NCBI GenBank assembly: GCA_964617665.1
Contig: CAZUAH010000013.1
Coordinates: 1-63,847, forward strand
Direction: 5' to 3'
Length of the DNA stretch: 63,847 nt
Source of the DNA: JADHUC01 sp964617665
Lineage (GTDB): Bacteria > Planctomycetota > Planctomycetia > Pirellulales > Pirellulaceae
The stretch's first letter is position 1. The number at the start of each line of letters is the position of its first letter. The notes under the pieces were generated by a model. That model saw nothing but the letters and a program-made list of their open reading frames with translations. It did not search any database and was not told where the DNA came from. Below are positions 25,706 through 34,916 of this stretch, in pieces. A program made the translations under genes and the position numbers.

Positions 25706-26218
25706 CTAGGCGGCTTTGCGTGAGCCGCTGTCCTCGTCTGACGATCGTGGGATCGTGATCGTGTAAGTTGTCCCGCCTTCGGGCCGCTGGCTGGCACGAA
25801 CCATGCCGCCGCTGGCGTCGACAATGCTGTCCAGTTCGGACGGTCCCTCGTCCGATTCGTTGGGGAGGTCAGCCGCATTCGGGGCCGCTGCCTGAGAATC
25901 AAGTTCCCCGATGAAGCCTGTACCGCTGTGCGCCACTTCGACTTCGACGCATTCTTCGTCGTCCTCGGCGGTCACGACGACATCACCGCCGATGGGCGTG
26001 GTGTCCAGAACGCCGGAGAGCAAACGTTCCAGAAGTTGCTGAAAACGCTGTCGGTTCCCTTCGACTATCATGTGCGGCGGAGCGTCCAGTTCTATGTCGA
26101 CCCCGCGCCCGAGGCTCTGTGATTCCAGCGACTTGCAGACCTCGTGAATCACATCGCTGACATCATAACTCTGATCAGCGGGCTTCCGGTGTGGTGGAAA
26201 GGGTACAACTCCGCTCAT
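25706..26218 (-). CDS. HATPase-like (histidine-kinase ATPase fold) protein at the head of the flagellar operon
   Basis: The 170-residue product resembles the ATP-binding domain of histidine kinases without a dimerisation/His domain. It has an N-terminal helix (SDVIHEVCKSLESQSLGRGV), a stretch like the N-box region (NRQRFQQLLERLLSGVLDTT), a strand pair (DVVVTAEDDEECVEVEVAHS) and a final GGTTYTITIP typical of the G2 end. The usual Asn-rich N-box and the first glycine box are poorly conserved, so ATP binding is doubtful. The stop is only 12 bases from fliF, suggesting co-transcription. A regulatory or anti-sigma-like role is possible; this is inference. Confidence 0.6.
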   Translation of the reverse strand: MSGVVPFPPHRKPADQSYDVSDVIHEVCKSLESQSLGRGVDIELDAPPHMIVEGNRQRFQQLLERLLSGVLDTTPIGGDVVVTAEDDEECVEVEVAHSGTGFIGELDSQAAAPNAADLPNESDEGPSELDSIVDASGGMVRASQRPEGGTTYTITIPRSSDEDSGSRKAA

Positions 26219-26292
26219 GATTTCCCCGCTTTCGACAAGATTGTCTACGGTCGCGCAATCAGGCGTCGGGACAGAAACAAGCCGGGGGGTTT

Positions 26293-26333
26293 GTACTCAA
26301 ACGCTTCGAGTGTGTCAACGTACGTTTGAGTAC
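26293..26333. promoter_or_regulatory. Perfect 11-bp inverted repeat upstream of the flagellar operon
   Basis: GTACTCAAACG at 26293-26303 and its exact complement at 26323-26333 are centred 30 bases apart, about three helical turns. The pair lies 75 bases upstream of the first gene (start 26218) and within the gap to the esterase-like gene. It could be an operator dyad for the operon or the terminator stem of the upstream gene; it lacks a T-run, which favours the former. Confidence 0.45.
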
Positions 26334-26386
26334 TTCGCAGGTGGTGAGTTGCGCTGCCGAGGAGAGCAGTGGAATCCCGGCAAGAA

Positions 26387-27160
26387 TCAGTTCGCTTCGG
26401 CGGGGAGGACGTAGACGTTGTCAGCCGCTGGCTCGCTGACCCCGTTAATCCGCTCCATGATCCACGCATGCATGTCGTCCAGCATCTTCGTGGTCAATTC
26501 GTCGCCACACGGGTACAAACGCAGGGTTACGTGCAATGACGCCGCGTGAAACAGCCGCAATTCTTCGCAGATCTTCTCCGCTGGATGCAGTTTCGATTCT
26601 TGGCCCTGGGCGATGAGCATCGGCAACCGGCGAGCCGACCGCAATTGCGGAATTGGGCCGAGCCCCTCGGGAAATGCCCCGCCTATCGAAATCGCCCCGG
26701 CGTACAGTCTCGGATGACGCAAGCCGATTCGCAGTGCCATCGTACCGCCGCTTTGGTAGCCAGCCAGGAACACGCGATCCTCTGCCACGTTGTACTTACT
26801 GCAGGCGATGTCAATGCTATCCAGCACTCGCTGTTCGGCCGCACGGACATCATTCTCGGTCTGACGCCATTCGTGGCCGAGATGGCCCGGGTCCGGTGGA
26901 CAGCACCCGCGAGGCCCCACGGCCACGTAGTTCTGCAGGCTGATATGCGGCATGACACGGCAAAGCTGCCGCTCGTCGTCATCCGGACCGTGTAACCATA
27001 CCACGAGCGGATACGGGTAGTCCGGCGTGTAGTGGTAAGGAGCAAAGAGCGTGTAGTCAAGATTGCCGCGATGAGTGACTTGCAGGATTGCGCGGTCCAC
27101 ACGCGATGTGGACTCGGACGACTCCACGGCCTCGTCTGGCCAACGTCGGAAGCGATTCAT
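26387..27160 (-). CDS. Alpha/beta-hydrolase (phospholipase/carboxylesterase fold), probable pseudo-enzyme
   Basis: The 257-residue product has the fold of the carboxylesterase/dienelactone-hydrolase group: oxyanion region VVWLHGPDDDERQ (about 53-65), nucleophile elbow LAGYQSGGTMALRIG (132-146) and a C-terminal YPCGDELTTKM (216-226). Active relatives have GFSQGG and GHEL. Here Gln136 sits where the nucleophilic Ser should be, with Ser137 one step late, and Asp220 replaces the catalytic His. It has no signal peptide. It is read in the same direction as the flagellar operon but is separated from it by 168 bases. It may bind rather than hydrolyse a ligand. Confidence 0.78.
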   Translation of the reverse strand: MNRFRRWPDEAVESSESTSRVDRAILQVTHRGNLDYTLFAPYHYTPDYPYPLVVWLHGPDDDERQLCRVMPHISLQNYVAVGPRGCCPPDPGHLGHEWRQTENDVRAAEQRVLDSIDIACSKYNVAEDRVFLAGYQSGGTMALRIGLRHPRLYAGAISIGGAFPEGLGPIPQLRSARRLPMLIAQGQESKLHPAEKICEELRLFHAASLHVTLRLYPCGDELTTKMLDDMHAWIMERINGVSEPAADNVYVLPAEAN

Positions 27161-27447
27161 AATGACTCGTTATGATGTCGGGAGGCTAGGTCGAGTAGAC
27201 GTGGCGTTTTAGATCAATAGATCCCATCTGTCAATGTCAGCCGACAGAATCCACGTTTTCGAGTGCTCTCCGCAAACGCCGATGACGACGGCGACCGGAA
27301 TCGGCTGACTCTCCAGCCTTTTTTCTCATTTTTCCGTTTTTCCTGTCGCTGAGTGTCGTCGTTCACCATGAACGTTGTAGAGGTTATGGACGGTTGCCAC
27401 GTCCGCTGAAGTCGAACTAAGGCCCAGTTTTCAGAGGGGACGAAACG

Positions 27448-28014
27448 ATGACCATCAACAGAACAACCGCGGCAGTTTTGGGAGCTATCGTCTTGGTATG
27501 TGGTGCGGCTGGGACTGCACAGGCGGGCATCCGCGGAACCCTTTCGGTCTACAACCAATCGGCCAACCCGTACCACGTCTTCGTCGAAGGCCAACGAATT
27601 GGAACGATCTACCGAGGTCAGACGCTCAGGATACCTGTCAATGACTGGCATGGACCGACGGAACTCATGGCGATTCAGGCGGGTTCTCAGGGCCGCATTC
27701 GCTTCGTGCAGCACGTCCGCACGTGCCAATTCGCCCGCTGGGAACTTCACACGCATTGGGAGCAACTCTCGGTCCATGGCGGACCGAGCCACGGACATGG
27801 TGGACACCACGGACACCACAACGGCAACGGCGGACCCCACCACGGTCACGGCAGCCTGCACCATGGCCACGGTGGCCCGCACCGCGGCGGGGCAGCGGCG
27901 ATCGGTCACGGCGTCGGAATGATCGTTCGCGGTTCCGATCGGCATAATCCTCATCGCCAAGCGGACCTTGCCCACGGCATCGTCTCGATTATCGCCGGTG
28001 CGATCAATCGCTAA
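27448..28014 (+). CDS. Exported His/Gly-rich protein
   Basis: The 188-residue product has a signal peptide (about 1-26, ending TAQA), a small beta-rich domain (27-110, GIRGTLSVYNQSANPYHVFV) and a His/Gly-rich stretch (about 112-150; HGHGGHHGHHNGNGGPHHGH). It ends with an amphipathic segment (LAHGIVSIIAGAINR). His clusters of this kind bind Ni, Zn or Cu in other proteins, which is the best guess here. GAGGGG lies upstream of ATG 27448. A strong terminator follows at 28054. I do not recognise a family for the beta-rich domain. Confidence 0.75.
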   Translation: MTINRTTAAVLGAIVLVCGAAGTAQAGIRGTLSVYNQSANPYHVFVEGQRIGTIYRGQTLRIPVNDWHGPTELMAIQAGSQGRIRFVQHVRTCQFARWELHTHWEQLSVHGGPSHGHGGHHGHHNGNGGPHHGHGSLHHGHGGPHRGGAAAIGHGVGMIVRGSDRHNPHRQADLAHGIVSIIAGAINR

Positions 28015-28053
28015 ACGCCCCCTGCAAGTACCGAAGTGCAACCGTCCCTCGAA

Positions 28054-28089
28054 GAAACCCTCGGCCATCGCCGAGGGTTTCTCATTTCT
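28054..28089 (+). terminator. Rho-independent terminator after the His-rich gene
   Basis: A perfect 12-bp stem (GAAACCCTCGGC / GCCGAGGGTTTC) with loop CATC is followed by TCATTTCTT. It lies 40 bases after the stop codon of the His-rich gene. Confidence 0.9.
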
Positions 28090-28138
28090 TGAGGTGACTG
28101 CCGACTTCTCCCGTTACCTCTGACTGTTCGCCAGGCAT

Positions 28139-29041
28139 TCAGTGGGGCTTGGCCTTCTTCTCGGCGTCTTCGACCTGAAACGTATTGATCTTAGCGTCGG
28201 ATGGTGGAAGCGGACCGCCAGAAGCCCAGCAAATGCCGTTGACCAGCATTCGCATGATCGGTTCGACGCCGAAATCGCCCACATGGCCAAACGACGAGCA
28301 GAACACACGTCCGCCCCATTGGTTTTCCCAGGTCCAGGCCACAATGTCGGTCCCCGTCTGGCTGAGGAAGTACGTGCCGAAGCGGTTCTCAATGATTCGA
28401 TCGGCTCTGCCTTTTCCGCTGCCGAGCACCAGCGGCACACAACCCGGCTGAAGGCTCGTTAGGTACAGCGAACCCGTCGAACAGAATGGCTCGTTTGGTA
28501 TGCCAGTCAGAACCGGTTGGTCTTTGTGGCGTTCGACAATACGGCAATCCGTCTGGTCCTGTAAGTGGGCCACGTAGCGAGTGCCAAGCACGTATCGACC
28601 GAAGTCGTTGTTCCATTTGAAGTTTGGATGATCTTCAGGATAAAGGATCGCGTGCGTGCTGGTGCGAAGCCCGACAACCGGTTTGCCGGATTCCACGTAA
28701 TCCATGATGCACTTGAACTGATCGTCCGGCAGTGCCAGGAATCGCATGAAGAAAATCGCCACGTCGGCTTCTTCTAGTACTTCCAGGCCGGGCAGTCCCA
28801 CGTCGTTCTTGTTCTGTTCCGGATCGCCCGTCGGCAATATGACCGTCGTGCGAAAACCGAAGCGCTCCATCTCCTTGGCTAGAATCGGCATCGAATTCTG
28901 AGGCGAATAGTGCGTCGTGCCTACGACGAATACAGCGTGCGGTTTGTCGGCCGAGTCCGCAAACGCTGCGGTCGCCAAGGGACACACAGACAAACACAAC
29001 ACAAAGATGCCCGGCCAAATCCGGTGAATCGTTTTCATCAC
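28139..29041 (-). CDS. Exported ThuA-like protein
   Basis: The 300-residue product has a signal peptide (1-28, ending AAFADS) and a ThuA-like class-I glutamine-amidotransferase fold: HAVFVVGTTHYSPQNSMPIL, DVAIFFMRFLALPDDQ, GKPVVGLRTSTHAI, and a late GGRVFCSSFGHVGDF. ThuA-like domains occur in trehalose and other sugar-utilisation proteins; their reaction is unsettled. The gene follows the GH127 gene directly (its start abuts that stop), which points to a shared role in plant or algal glycan breakdown. Confidence 0.82.
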   Translation of the reverse strand: MMKTIHRIWPGIFVLCLSVCPLATAAFADSADKPHAVFVVGTTHYSPQNSMPILAKEMERFGFRTTVILPTGDPEQNKNDVGLPGLEVLEEADVAIFFMRFLALPDDQFKCIMDYVESGKPVVGLRTSTHAILYPEDHPNFKWNNDFGRYVLGTRYVAHLQDQTDCRIVERHKDQPVLTGIPNEPFCSTGSLYLTSLQPGCVPLVLGSGKGRADRIIENRFGTYFLSQTGTDIVAWTWENQWGGRVFCSSFGHVGDFGVEPIMRMLVNGICWASGGPLPPSDAKINTFQVEDAEKKAKPH

Positions 29042-31405
29042 TCATTCTCCTTTCAGAATTTCACATCCGAACACACCGCCGGCAAAGTTGCCCGGTTGGC
29101 CTTGAAAGCGGACGGTGATCGCCTTCTTGCCGCGAGTCAACTCCGGCGGGATAGGATACTCGACCTCGAAAAACTCGCCCGGCTTATTGTGCTGCAGAGT
29201 TTGCGTGGCGATCTTCTCGTCATCAACAAGAACGTCGAATGTTCGGTTGCCGCTTTCGTCGCCCCAGTATCGGCACCAGAGGATCATCGGACCGTCCGGC
29301 AGTACCTTCACATCGTAGCTGAACCAGCCGCCATCGGTGGCATGACGCCAGTTGTAGCCCATATGCGAACCGTTGCCAGTGCGCTCTCCCTGCATGCGAT
29401 GTTTCTGCTCCGACTCGCGTTCGCCGATGGCGACTTCGTCGACTCGTCGAGCCCGACGTTTGGCTTTCGCTTCCCGCTCGGCCAACGCCCGACTGTGTTC
29501 CTCGCTGTCTCTGCGATACACGCGCCAATAGACCGCGTACCGTTCACCAAACAGTTTGTGATACGGCACGAGCGTGATGTCCTGGTCTTCGCTCGTCGCC
29601 CGAAAAGTGAGCGGCTGATTCTCGACTGGTTCGATCCAGTCGCTCACGTCGTCGGAATCGACAGCGAATACCGGTGTGCTAGCGATCTTGTCGCGGGGAA
29701 AGGGGAAGAAATTCTGAGTGGTGTAGGTCACCTCGTCAGTCAGCCCCTCGCCGCCAAGCTTGCCTGCCAAAACGAGCGGCCCGTACATAACGGCCACCAA
29801 CGTCTTGTCGTCCGGCATCGGCGCTGCGTACAAGCTCATCGGTAAAGTGATCTCAAGGCAGTCGCCATCTTTCCACTTGCGCGTCACGGACAACCAACTC
29901 GATGGCTTAGCGTCATTCTCGATAGACTCGCCGTTCAGCTTCGCCGTCGCCGCTCGCGTGGCCCAGTACGGTACACGGACTCGCATGGTGAATTCGGCAG
30001 GCTTGTCCGCTTGCACGGTCAGTGTAGTAGTCTCACTCTCGGGGAAGCCCGTCTCTTGACGGACGCGCACACCTTTGTCCGTCCAATTCAACTCGGACGG
30101 GATGAACAGATTGACATACAGATCATTTTCGCCGTGGAAATAGATGCTGTCGCCGTACTTGGCGTGGTTCTCCAAACCCGATGCCGTGCAGCACCAGAAG
30201 GAATCATTCGGCAAGTTGTAGTACTTCCATCGCCCTGAAGCGAGTGTAACGAAGTACATCATCATTCCGGTCCTAGGATCTTGGGTGCTGAGAATGCTGT
30301 TGTACAGCGCCCGTTCGTAGTAATCGCCGTATTCCGGCTTTGGGTTCCAGCAGAACAGGTGCCGCGTCAGCTTCAACATGTTGTACGTACAGCACGTTTC
30401 CTGCGTGTGGTCGCTCAGTTGGCCAGCCAGTTCGTGCGGATCACTGCGCCAGTGTTCCTGGTTGCTGGTTCCGCCCGTGCAATAACACCGGGCCGACGTG
30501 ACTTGGCTCCAGAAGTAGTCGGCGATTCGCCGATCCAGTTCGTCGCCACTCAGCTCATATTGCCGAGCGGTGCCGATGATGTTGGGGATGAACGAGTTGA
30601 CGTGTTCGCCTTTCAGCCGGTCCTCGCCCCGTGCTAGCGGCTCGACGTAGCGTTTTTGCACAAACCGGCGCGACAAATCGAGCCATTGACGATCACCAGT
30701 CAGGCCGTAGAGATTCGCAAAGGCTTCGTTCATGCCGCCTTGCTCCGTTCGATCAAGCATCCGGTGCATGTCTTCATCCGACAGCTTGTCACATCGCGAC
30801 TTGCACCAAGCGGCCATGCGTTTGGCGGCTTCGAACGCCTCTTCGTTGTCGCAGTGGACGTACATGTCCAACAGGCCCGCGATCAGCTTGTGCAGACAGT
30901 AATACGGCGCCCACACTCGCTCGCACTTTTCAGCTCGTTCGATGTGCGATTCGGGAAATGCGCTCAAATAGCCATTCGCGAGCGCATCCTGGCATTTGAC
31001 CAATTTGCCCACGATCCCGTCGGCCTTGGCCTTGAGCCTCTCGTCGCCCGTACTGGAATACATCAACGCACAGGCGGAAAGGTAATGCCCCAGCGTATGG
31101 CCGCGCACTTCACAATCCGGCCGTTCCCAGCCGCCTAACGGTTCGGCCTTGGAAGCAAGACCAGCATTAAGCCGCCACGTGTGCAGCAACCGGTCCGCAT
31201 CGAGTGCATGCAGGTACTTTCGGTCCCGTTCCATTGCCTGCCTGAACGGTCCATCCAGCAATCGCACTTGCTTCAGGTCGAAGGGCCGCACCATCGGCTT
31301 GATGGCCTCGCGCCCAGTGAACTCCTGCGCCCAACCTACGCAAGTCGTGATCGCCACAGCGGCAATTGTGAACAGCAACAGCTTCCGAACTGCGAATCGG
31401 CTCAT
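29042..31405 (-). CDS. Exported GH127-family beta-L-arabinofuranosidase-like enzyme
   Basis: The 787-residue product has a signal peptide (MSRFAVRKLLLFTIAAVAITTC) and the GH127 alpha/alpha barrel (VRPFDLKQVRLLDGPFRQAM onward). The Cys motifs that hold zinc and supply the catalytic thiolate in characterised members are present: ETCCTYNMLKLTRHLF and FWCCTASGLENHAKYGDSIY. Beta-sandwich domains follow, and a C-terminal domain (about 675-787) of the type often appended to GH127. ATG 31405 is preferred over the 80-residue upstream extension because it starts the signal peptide and has GGGGAG upstream. The ThuA-like gene follows immediately. Confidence 0.92.
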   Translation of the reverse strand: MSRFAVRKLLLFTIAAVAITTCVGWAQEFTGREAIKPMVRPFDLKQVRLLDGPFRQAMERDRKYLHALDADRLLHTWRLNAGLASKAEPLGGWERPDCEVRGHTLGHYLSACALMYSSTGDERLKAKADGIVGKLVKCQDALANGYLSAFPESHIERAEKCERVWAPYYCLHKLIAGLLDMYVHCDNEEAFEAAKRMAAWCKSRCDKLSDEDMHRMLDRTEQGGMNEAFANLYGLTGDRQWLDLSRRFVQKRYVEPLARGEDRLKGEHVNSFIPNIIGTARQYELSGDELDRRIADYFWSQVTSARCYCTGGTSNQEHWRSDPHELAGQLSDHTQETCCTYNMLKLTRHLFCWNPKPEYGDYYERALYNSILSTQDPRTGMMMYFVTLASGRWKYYNLPNDSFWCCTASGLENHAKYGDSIYFHGENDLYVNLFIPSELNWTDKGVRVRQETGFPESETTTLTVQADKPAEFTMRVRVPYWATRAATAKLNGESIENDAKPSSWLSVTRKWKDGDCLEITLPMSLYAAPMPDDKTLVAVMYGPLVLAGKLGGEGLTDEVTYTTQNFFPFPRDKIASTPVFAVDSDDVSDWIEPVENQPLTFRATSEDQDITLVPYHKLFGERYAVYWRVYRRDSEEHSRALAEREAKAKRRARRVDEVAIGERESEQKHRMQGERTGNGSHMGYNWRHATDGGWFSYDVKVLPDGPMILWCRYWGDESGNRTFDVLVDDEKIATQTLQHNKPGEFFEVEYPIPPELTRGKKAITVRFQGQPGNFAGGVFGCEILKGE

Positions 31406-31643
31406 AAATTTCTCCCCAGACAAATCCGTTCCATTGATCTCAGGCTTGTAGGCAATCACATCACGTAGTGCACCATTTTGGACAACTCGACTTGACAATG
31501 CCACCCTCTCGGCCACGGACCGGCTTGGTGCTAGCATCTTGAGACGCGAAGCCGTTGTGATGCGCTCTTGACGCGTCCGTGTCCAATGCGGTAGGGAACA
31601 GTCGGCTACCGCTCGGTGGCCTTTCTCCATATGAGGTTCTGTC

Positions 31644-32624
31644 ATGTCACGGTTTCACTTTCTGCTCGCCACTTTGCTTTTTTTGTCTTGCGCGACGCCT
31701 ACTCTTGCGCAATCGGGCTTCGAGCGAGTCGGCGACGACCCCATCGAATTCCAGCAGGCTGTGCCGCGAGTGGAGCCGGAGCATTTGCCTCCGCCAGGAG
31801 ACCCAGTTCCGGAGTACGACGAAACGTACACGGTTATCACAGATGATCCTAAGGCCAAAGACGCGCCGTCCACCAAGCTGCTGAACGAGTTTCAGGGATA
31901 TCGTTACCATTCCCATGGGACCGAGTGGATCATCGGCGACGGCGATCAGTTCGGGATGTTCTCGCTGGGATCCCCTCACTATTTGGCGAAAGGTGTCAAG
32001 TCGTCCATTGGCGTGGGCATGCAGTTCCATTGGCTCGCGGGTCCGGAGAGGATCGACATGCCGCCTCGCGTGTTTGATTTCAGTCTCGGATATCAGAAAC
32101 GTCAGTTGCTGGGTGACTTCGGGTACGACATTGCCTATTCGGTGATGGCATCCAGCGACTTTGAAGGCAGCAGTCGCGAAGGCATTCGTTTTCCCTGTCA
32201 TGCCGTCGGGTTTGTGCGTTTGGGGCCAGCGACGGAACTCGTTTTTGGGGCCGACTACCTGGATCGAGGCGACATTAAGGTCCTTCCCGTTGGTGGGTTG
32301 ATCGTAATGCCACATCCAGAGGTGCGTTTCGAGTTAGTCTTTCCGCGACCTCGCATGGTCGTTCAGTTGACCGACAAGAATCGCTTGGCCATCGGTGGCG
32401 AGTTGGGGGGCGGCACGTGGGCCATCGAACGCGACACTTTGGTCGACGATCTGGTAACCTATCGCGATCTGCGATTGAGCGTTGGCCTTGAACGTATCAC
32501 GGACAAAGGCCACGTGTCGGCAATCGAGATTGCCTACCTGTTCGATCGTCGGCTCGAATACGCGTCCGGTTTCGATTACGCTCCAAACGACACCATCATG
32601 ATCCGGATGACCGATTCGTACTGA
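31644..32624 (+). CDS. Exported outer-membrane beta-barrel-like protein (DUF6268-like)
   Basis: The 326-residue product has a signal peptide (MSRFHFLLATLLFLSCATPTLAQ) and a Pro/Asp-rich linker (about 35-75). It then consists of alternating amphipathic strands such as VFDFSLGYQKRQLLGDFGYD and RLSVGLERITDKGHVSAIEI, with a terminal strand ending in TDSY. This pattern fits an outer-membrane barrel and resembles DUF6268 proteins of planctomycetes. It starts 239 bases from the divergent GH127 gene and ends 14 bases from the convergent next gene. Substrate unknown. Confidence 0.72.
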   Translation: MSRFHFLLATLLFLSCATPTLAQSGFERVGDDPIEFQQAVPRVEPEHLPPPGDPVPEYDETYTVITDDPKAKDAPSTKLLNEFQGYRYHSHGTEWIIGDGDQFGMFSLGSPHYLAKGVKSSIGVGMQFHWLAGPERIDMPPRVFDFSLGYQKRQLLGDFGYDIAYSVMASSDFEGSSREGIRFPCHAVGFVRLGPATELVFGADYLDRGDIKVLPVGGLIVMPHPEVRFELVFPRPRMVVQLTDKNRLAIGGELGGGTWAIERDTLVDDLVTYRDLRLSVGLERITDKGHVSAIEIAYLFDRRLEYASGFDYAPNDTIMIRMTDSY

Positions 32625-32637
32625 TGCCGGCCGGTAT

Positions 32638-34701
32638 TCAATCGGCGACGACGCGTAAGGTGCAACACTTCCGCGACGGCAGCTCGAAGCTGATCCGAGT
32701 ACGGGGCCCTTCGACCGTGAACTGCGTCGCGGGGACAAGCGTGTGTCCCGTCTCATCCACGAGCATGAACGTGTAGGCCCCGGGCTTCAGCAGGTAAAAC
32801 TCGGCGCTCATGGGGCGCGGCTCTTCGCCGAAATGAAACAACTCGGCCGAAAAGCAATCGCTGCCTCGTTTGGTGACCAATGCGGCAATTTCGCGTGGCT
32901 CGGTCAACCAGCGAACGGCGTTCAGGGGGAATACCATGAAGTCGCCGCGGTCGCCGGTGGCCGTTGCGTACAGCAGGGTAAGATTGGGCCGCCTGTTACA
33001 GGCCGGCACGGCCTTTGGAAACAGCATGTCGTCACCGAACAGGCGAGCCAGAGCGAAAACGCGGTCGGTCCAGCGGACTTCGCTGGTACGCCCCGGAAAG
33101 TTGATCGCCAGGGCTTCTGCGGTTTGACGGAGCGACTTGGCCAACCGTGGACGTTGCGGATCGTTCTCCTGAATCGTCAGCGAGTTGTAGTCGCGGGCGA
33201 GCAGTGTGTCGAAGTCATCGCTCCCAGTCAGCAGCTTGTATTTCGCCAGCGTGCTGGCGACGAAACCGAGCTTGCGGCCGCACCACATCCGTGATCCTGG
33301 AGCAGGAGATTCTCGCGTCGAACTGGTCAACCATTCCAGCCGGATAGCGGCCATCGAGCGGATCGGTTGGAGATAGCGCTCGTCGCCCGTCATGTGGTAT
33401 GTGAGCAGCAGCGCGTCGGTCATCTTGCGCACGGCGCTTGGCCACTCGTACAGTCGCGGTTCGCCGTGGTGGCGCGGATCCCACCAATCGTCGCCTGGTC
33501 CGGCAGTTTCGCCACTGGGCCACCGGATCGCCGCAGGTATCACGCCCGCCGGCTTGCCGCGTTCGGCCCGCGCGGTGGCATCGACCCAAGTATCCATCCA
33601 GGTTGTGAACAGGCGTTTCAGCCGTTGGTCGCCGGTCCGCAACCAGAGGATTAGAGCCGGTTCGATGGCCCGCACATGATAGGGCGTATCGCACGCCCGG
33701 AGCGGATTGTCGTCGACGCGCTGAGCGCTGAAATAGGTGCTCTTGAATTGCAGAAGACCTCGTTCGTTTCGGCCGGTCCACTTGGTTTCCATCAGTTCCG
33801 CGATCCGCATCGCCCGCTTTCGCCATTCGGCATCGTCCGGGGCAAGGTGCATCATGGGCGTGATCGTGTCACTGGAAGGCTCAGCCGTGTGTTCCACATC
33901 GTAGACTCGACGCGTGTAGCCGTCCTTCATGTACTCCTGACTCAACAATGCACGAGAGAAGAAGGCCTGCGCTTCACTAATCCGCGGATGTTCAAAGGCG
34001 ATCATCACAGGCACCCAATGACGCCACATTTCGCAGTCGTCGTCCCAACCGCCACCGTACTGCCCGTCTTCCTGTAGACGATGCTCGATCCACCAGAGGA
34101 CAAGGTCCGTCAGCCGCTCCAAGTCTTCCCGTTGGTAGACAGCCCACTCGGGTGCGCCCGGCACACTCGAGTACTGCTTTTCTGGCGGGATAGGCTCGCC
34201 CAGATACATCCGCACGGTCCGATTCTCGGGAAACGCCTGGGCGGCGATCCGGAACTGTTCGACAGCTCGATCGAAATACCGTCGTCGTTCGTCGTGGTAT
34301 CCCAGAATGTTGCCGTATTCATTGGCCGTCCAAACGAGCATTCGCCCGCGGTAGATACATGTGATCGGGTACAGCGGTGAATCCTTGCGAACGCCAGCAT
34401 CGTAGTCGACCGTCTTTCGGATTTCCTGATGGAACCACTGGAACAGCCGCGGATCGTTGATCCAACGTTCGATTAGGGCCACGACCCGGTCCGTTTCAGC
34501 CAGGAGGGTGTCGTCCAAGTCAGGTGTTGCCTGAAGACGCTTCAGGATCTTCAGCCTCATGCCGTCGTCATCCGCGTTTCCGGCTTCCCGTATGAGTTTG
34601 TGGACGGAGTCGCTTTCTGCGGCAACCGAAAAGGGAATTGCCGTACAGGATAGAATCAACCAGACGACAGGAAAGGAAAAGCAGAGTCTATTTGATGTCA
34701 T
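32638..34701 (-). CDS. Exported helical-barrel protein of unknown activity
   Basis: The 687-residue product has a signal peptide (1-27) and long helical repeats with Trp/Gly-rich turns (QYGGGWDDDCEMWRHWVPVM, WDPRHHGEPRLYEWPSAVRK, YHMTGDERYLQPIRSM), the look of an (alpha/alpha)n barrel as found in GH and polysaccharide-lyase families. A short beta-rich C-terminal domain ends GPRTRISFELPSRKCCTLRV. No specific GH or PL family can be named. ATG 34701 is chosen for its signal peptide over 34731. The neighbouring GH127 and GH43 enzymes suggest a glycan role. Confidence 0.7.
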   Translation of the reverse strand: MTSNRLCFSFPVVWLILSCTAIPFSVAAESDSVHKLIREAGNADDDGMRLKILKRLQATPDLDDTLLAETDRVVALIERWINDPRLFQWFHQEIRKTVDYDAGVRKDSPLYPITCIYRGRMLVWTANEYGNILGYHDERRRYFDRAVEQFRIAAQAFPENRTVRMYLGEPIPPEKQYSSVPGAPEWAVYQREDLERLTDLVLWWIEHRLQEDGQYGGGWDDDCEMWRHWVPVMIAFEHPRISEAQAFFSRALLSQEYMKDGYTRRVYDVEHTAEPSSDTITPMMHLAPDDAEWRKRAMRIAELMETKWTGRNERGLLQFKSTYFSAQRVDDNPLRACDTPYHVRAIEPALILWLRTGDQRLKRLFTTWMDTWVDATARAERGKPAGVIPAAIRWPSGETAGPGDDWWDPRHHGEPRLYEWPSAVRKMTDALLLTYHMTGDERYLQPIRSMAAIRLEWLTSSTRESPAPGSRMWCGRKLGFVASTLAKYKLLTGSDDFDTLLARDYNSLTIQENDPQRPRLAKSLRQTAEALAINFPGRTSEVRWTDRVFALARLFGDDMLFPKAVPACNRRPNLTLLYATATGDRGDFMVFPLNAVRWLTEPREIAALVTKRGSDCFSAELFHFGEEPRPMSAEFYLLKPGAYTFMLVDETGHTLVPATQFTVEGPRTRISFELPSRKCCTLRVVAD

Positions 34702-34916
34702 CGTCACACTCCCGGGAGGAATTGGTGGCAAGTCGTCGACACATTGTACCGCAACCGTGTCCGCGATACCTCAACCTGTGTTGCGGCGAGCACGAAGTTA
34801 TATCCCTTTATACAAGCCGGTTACATGATTCGGGTGGTGGCAATATCTTCGGCTGGCTATGATTCGAGTAAGGCATTGAATACGTCACCATGCGCGCGAT
34901 ATGAGGTCTGTCTGCA

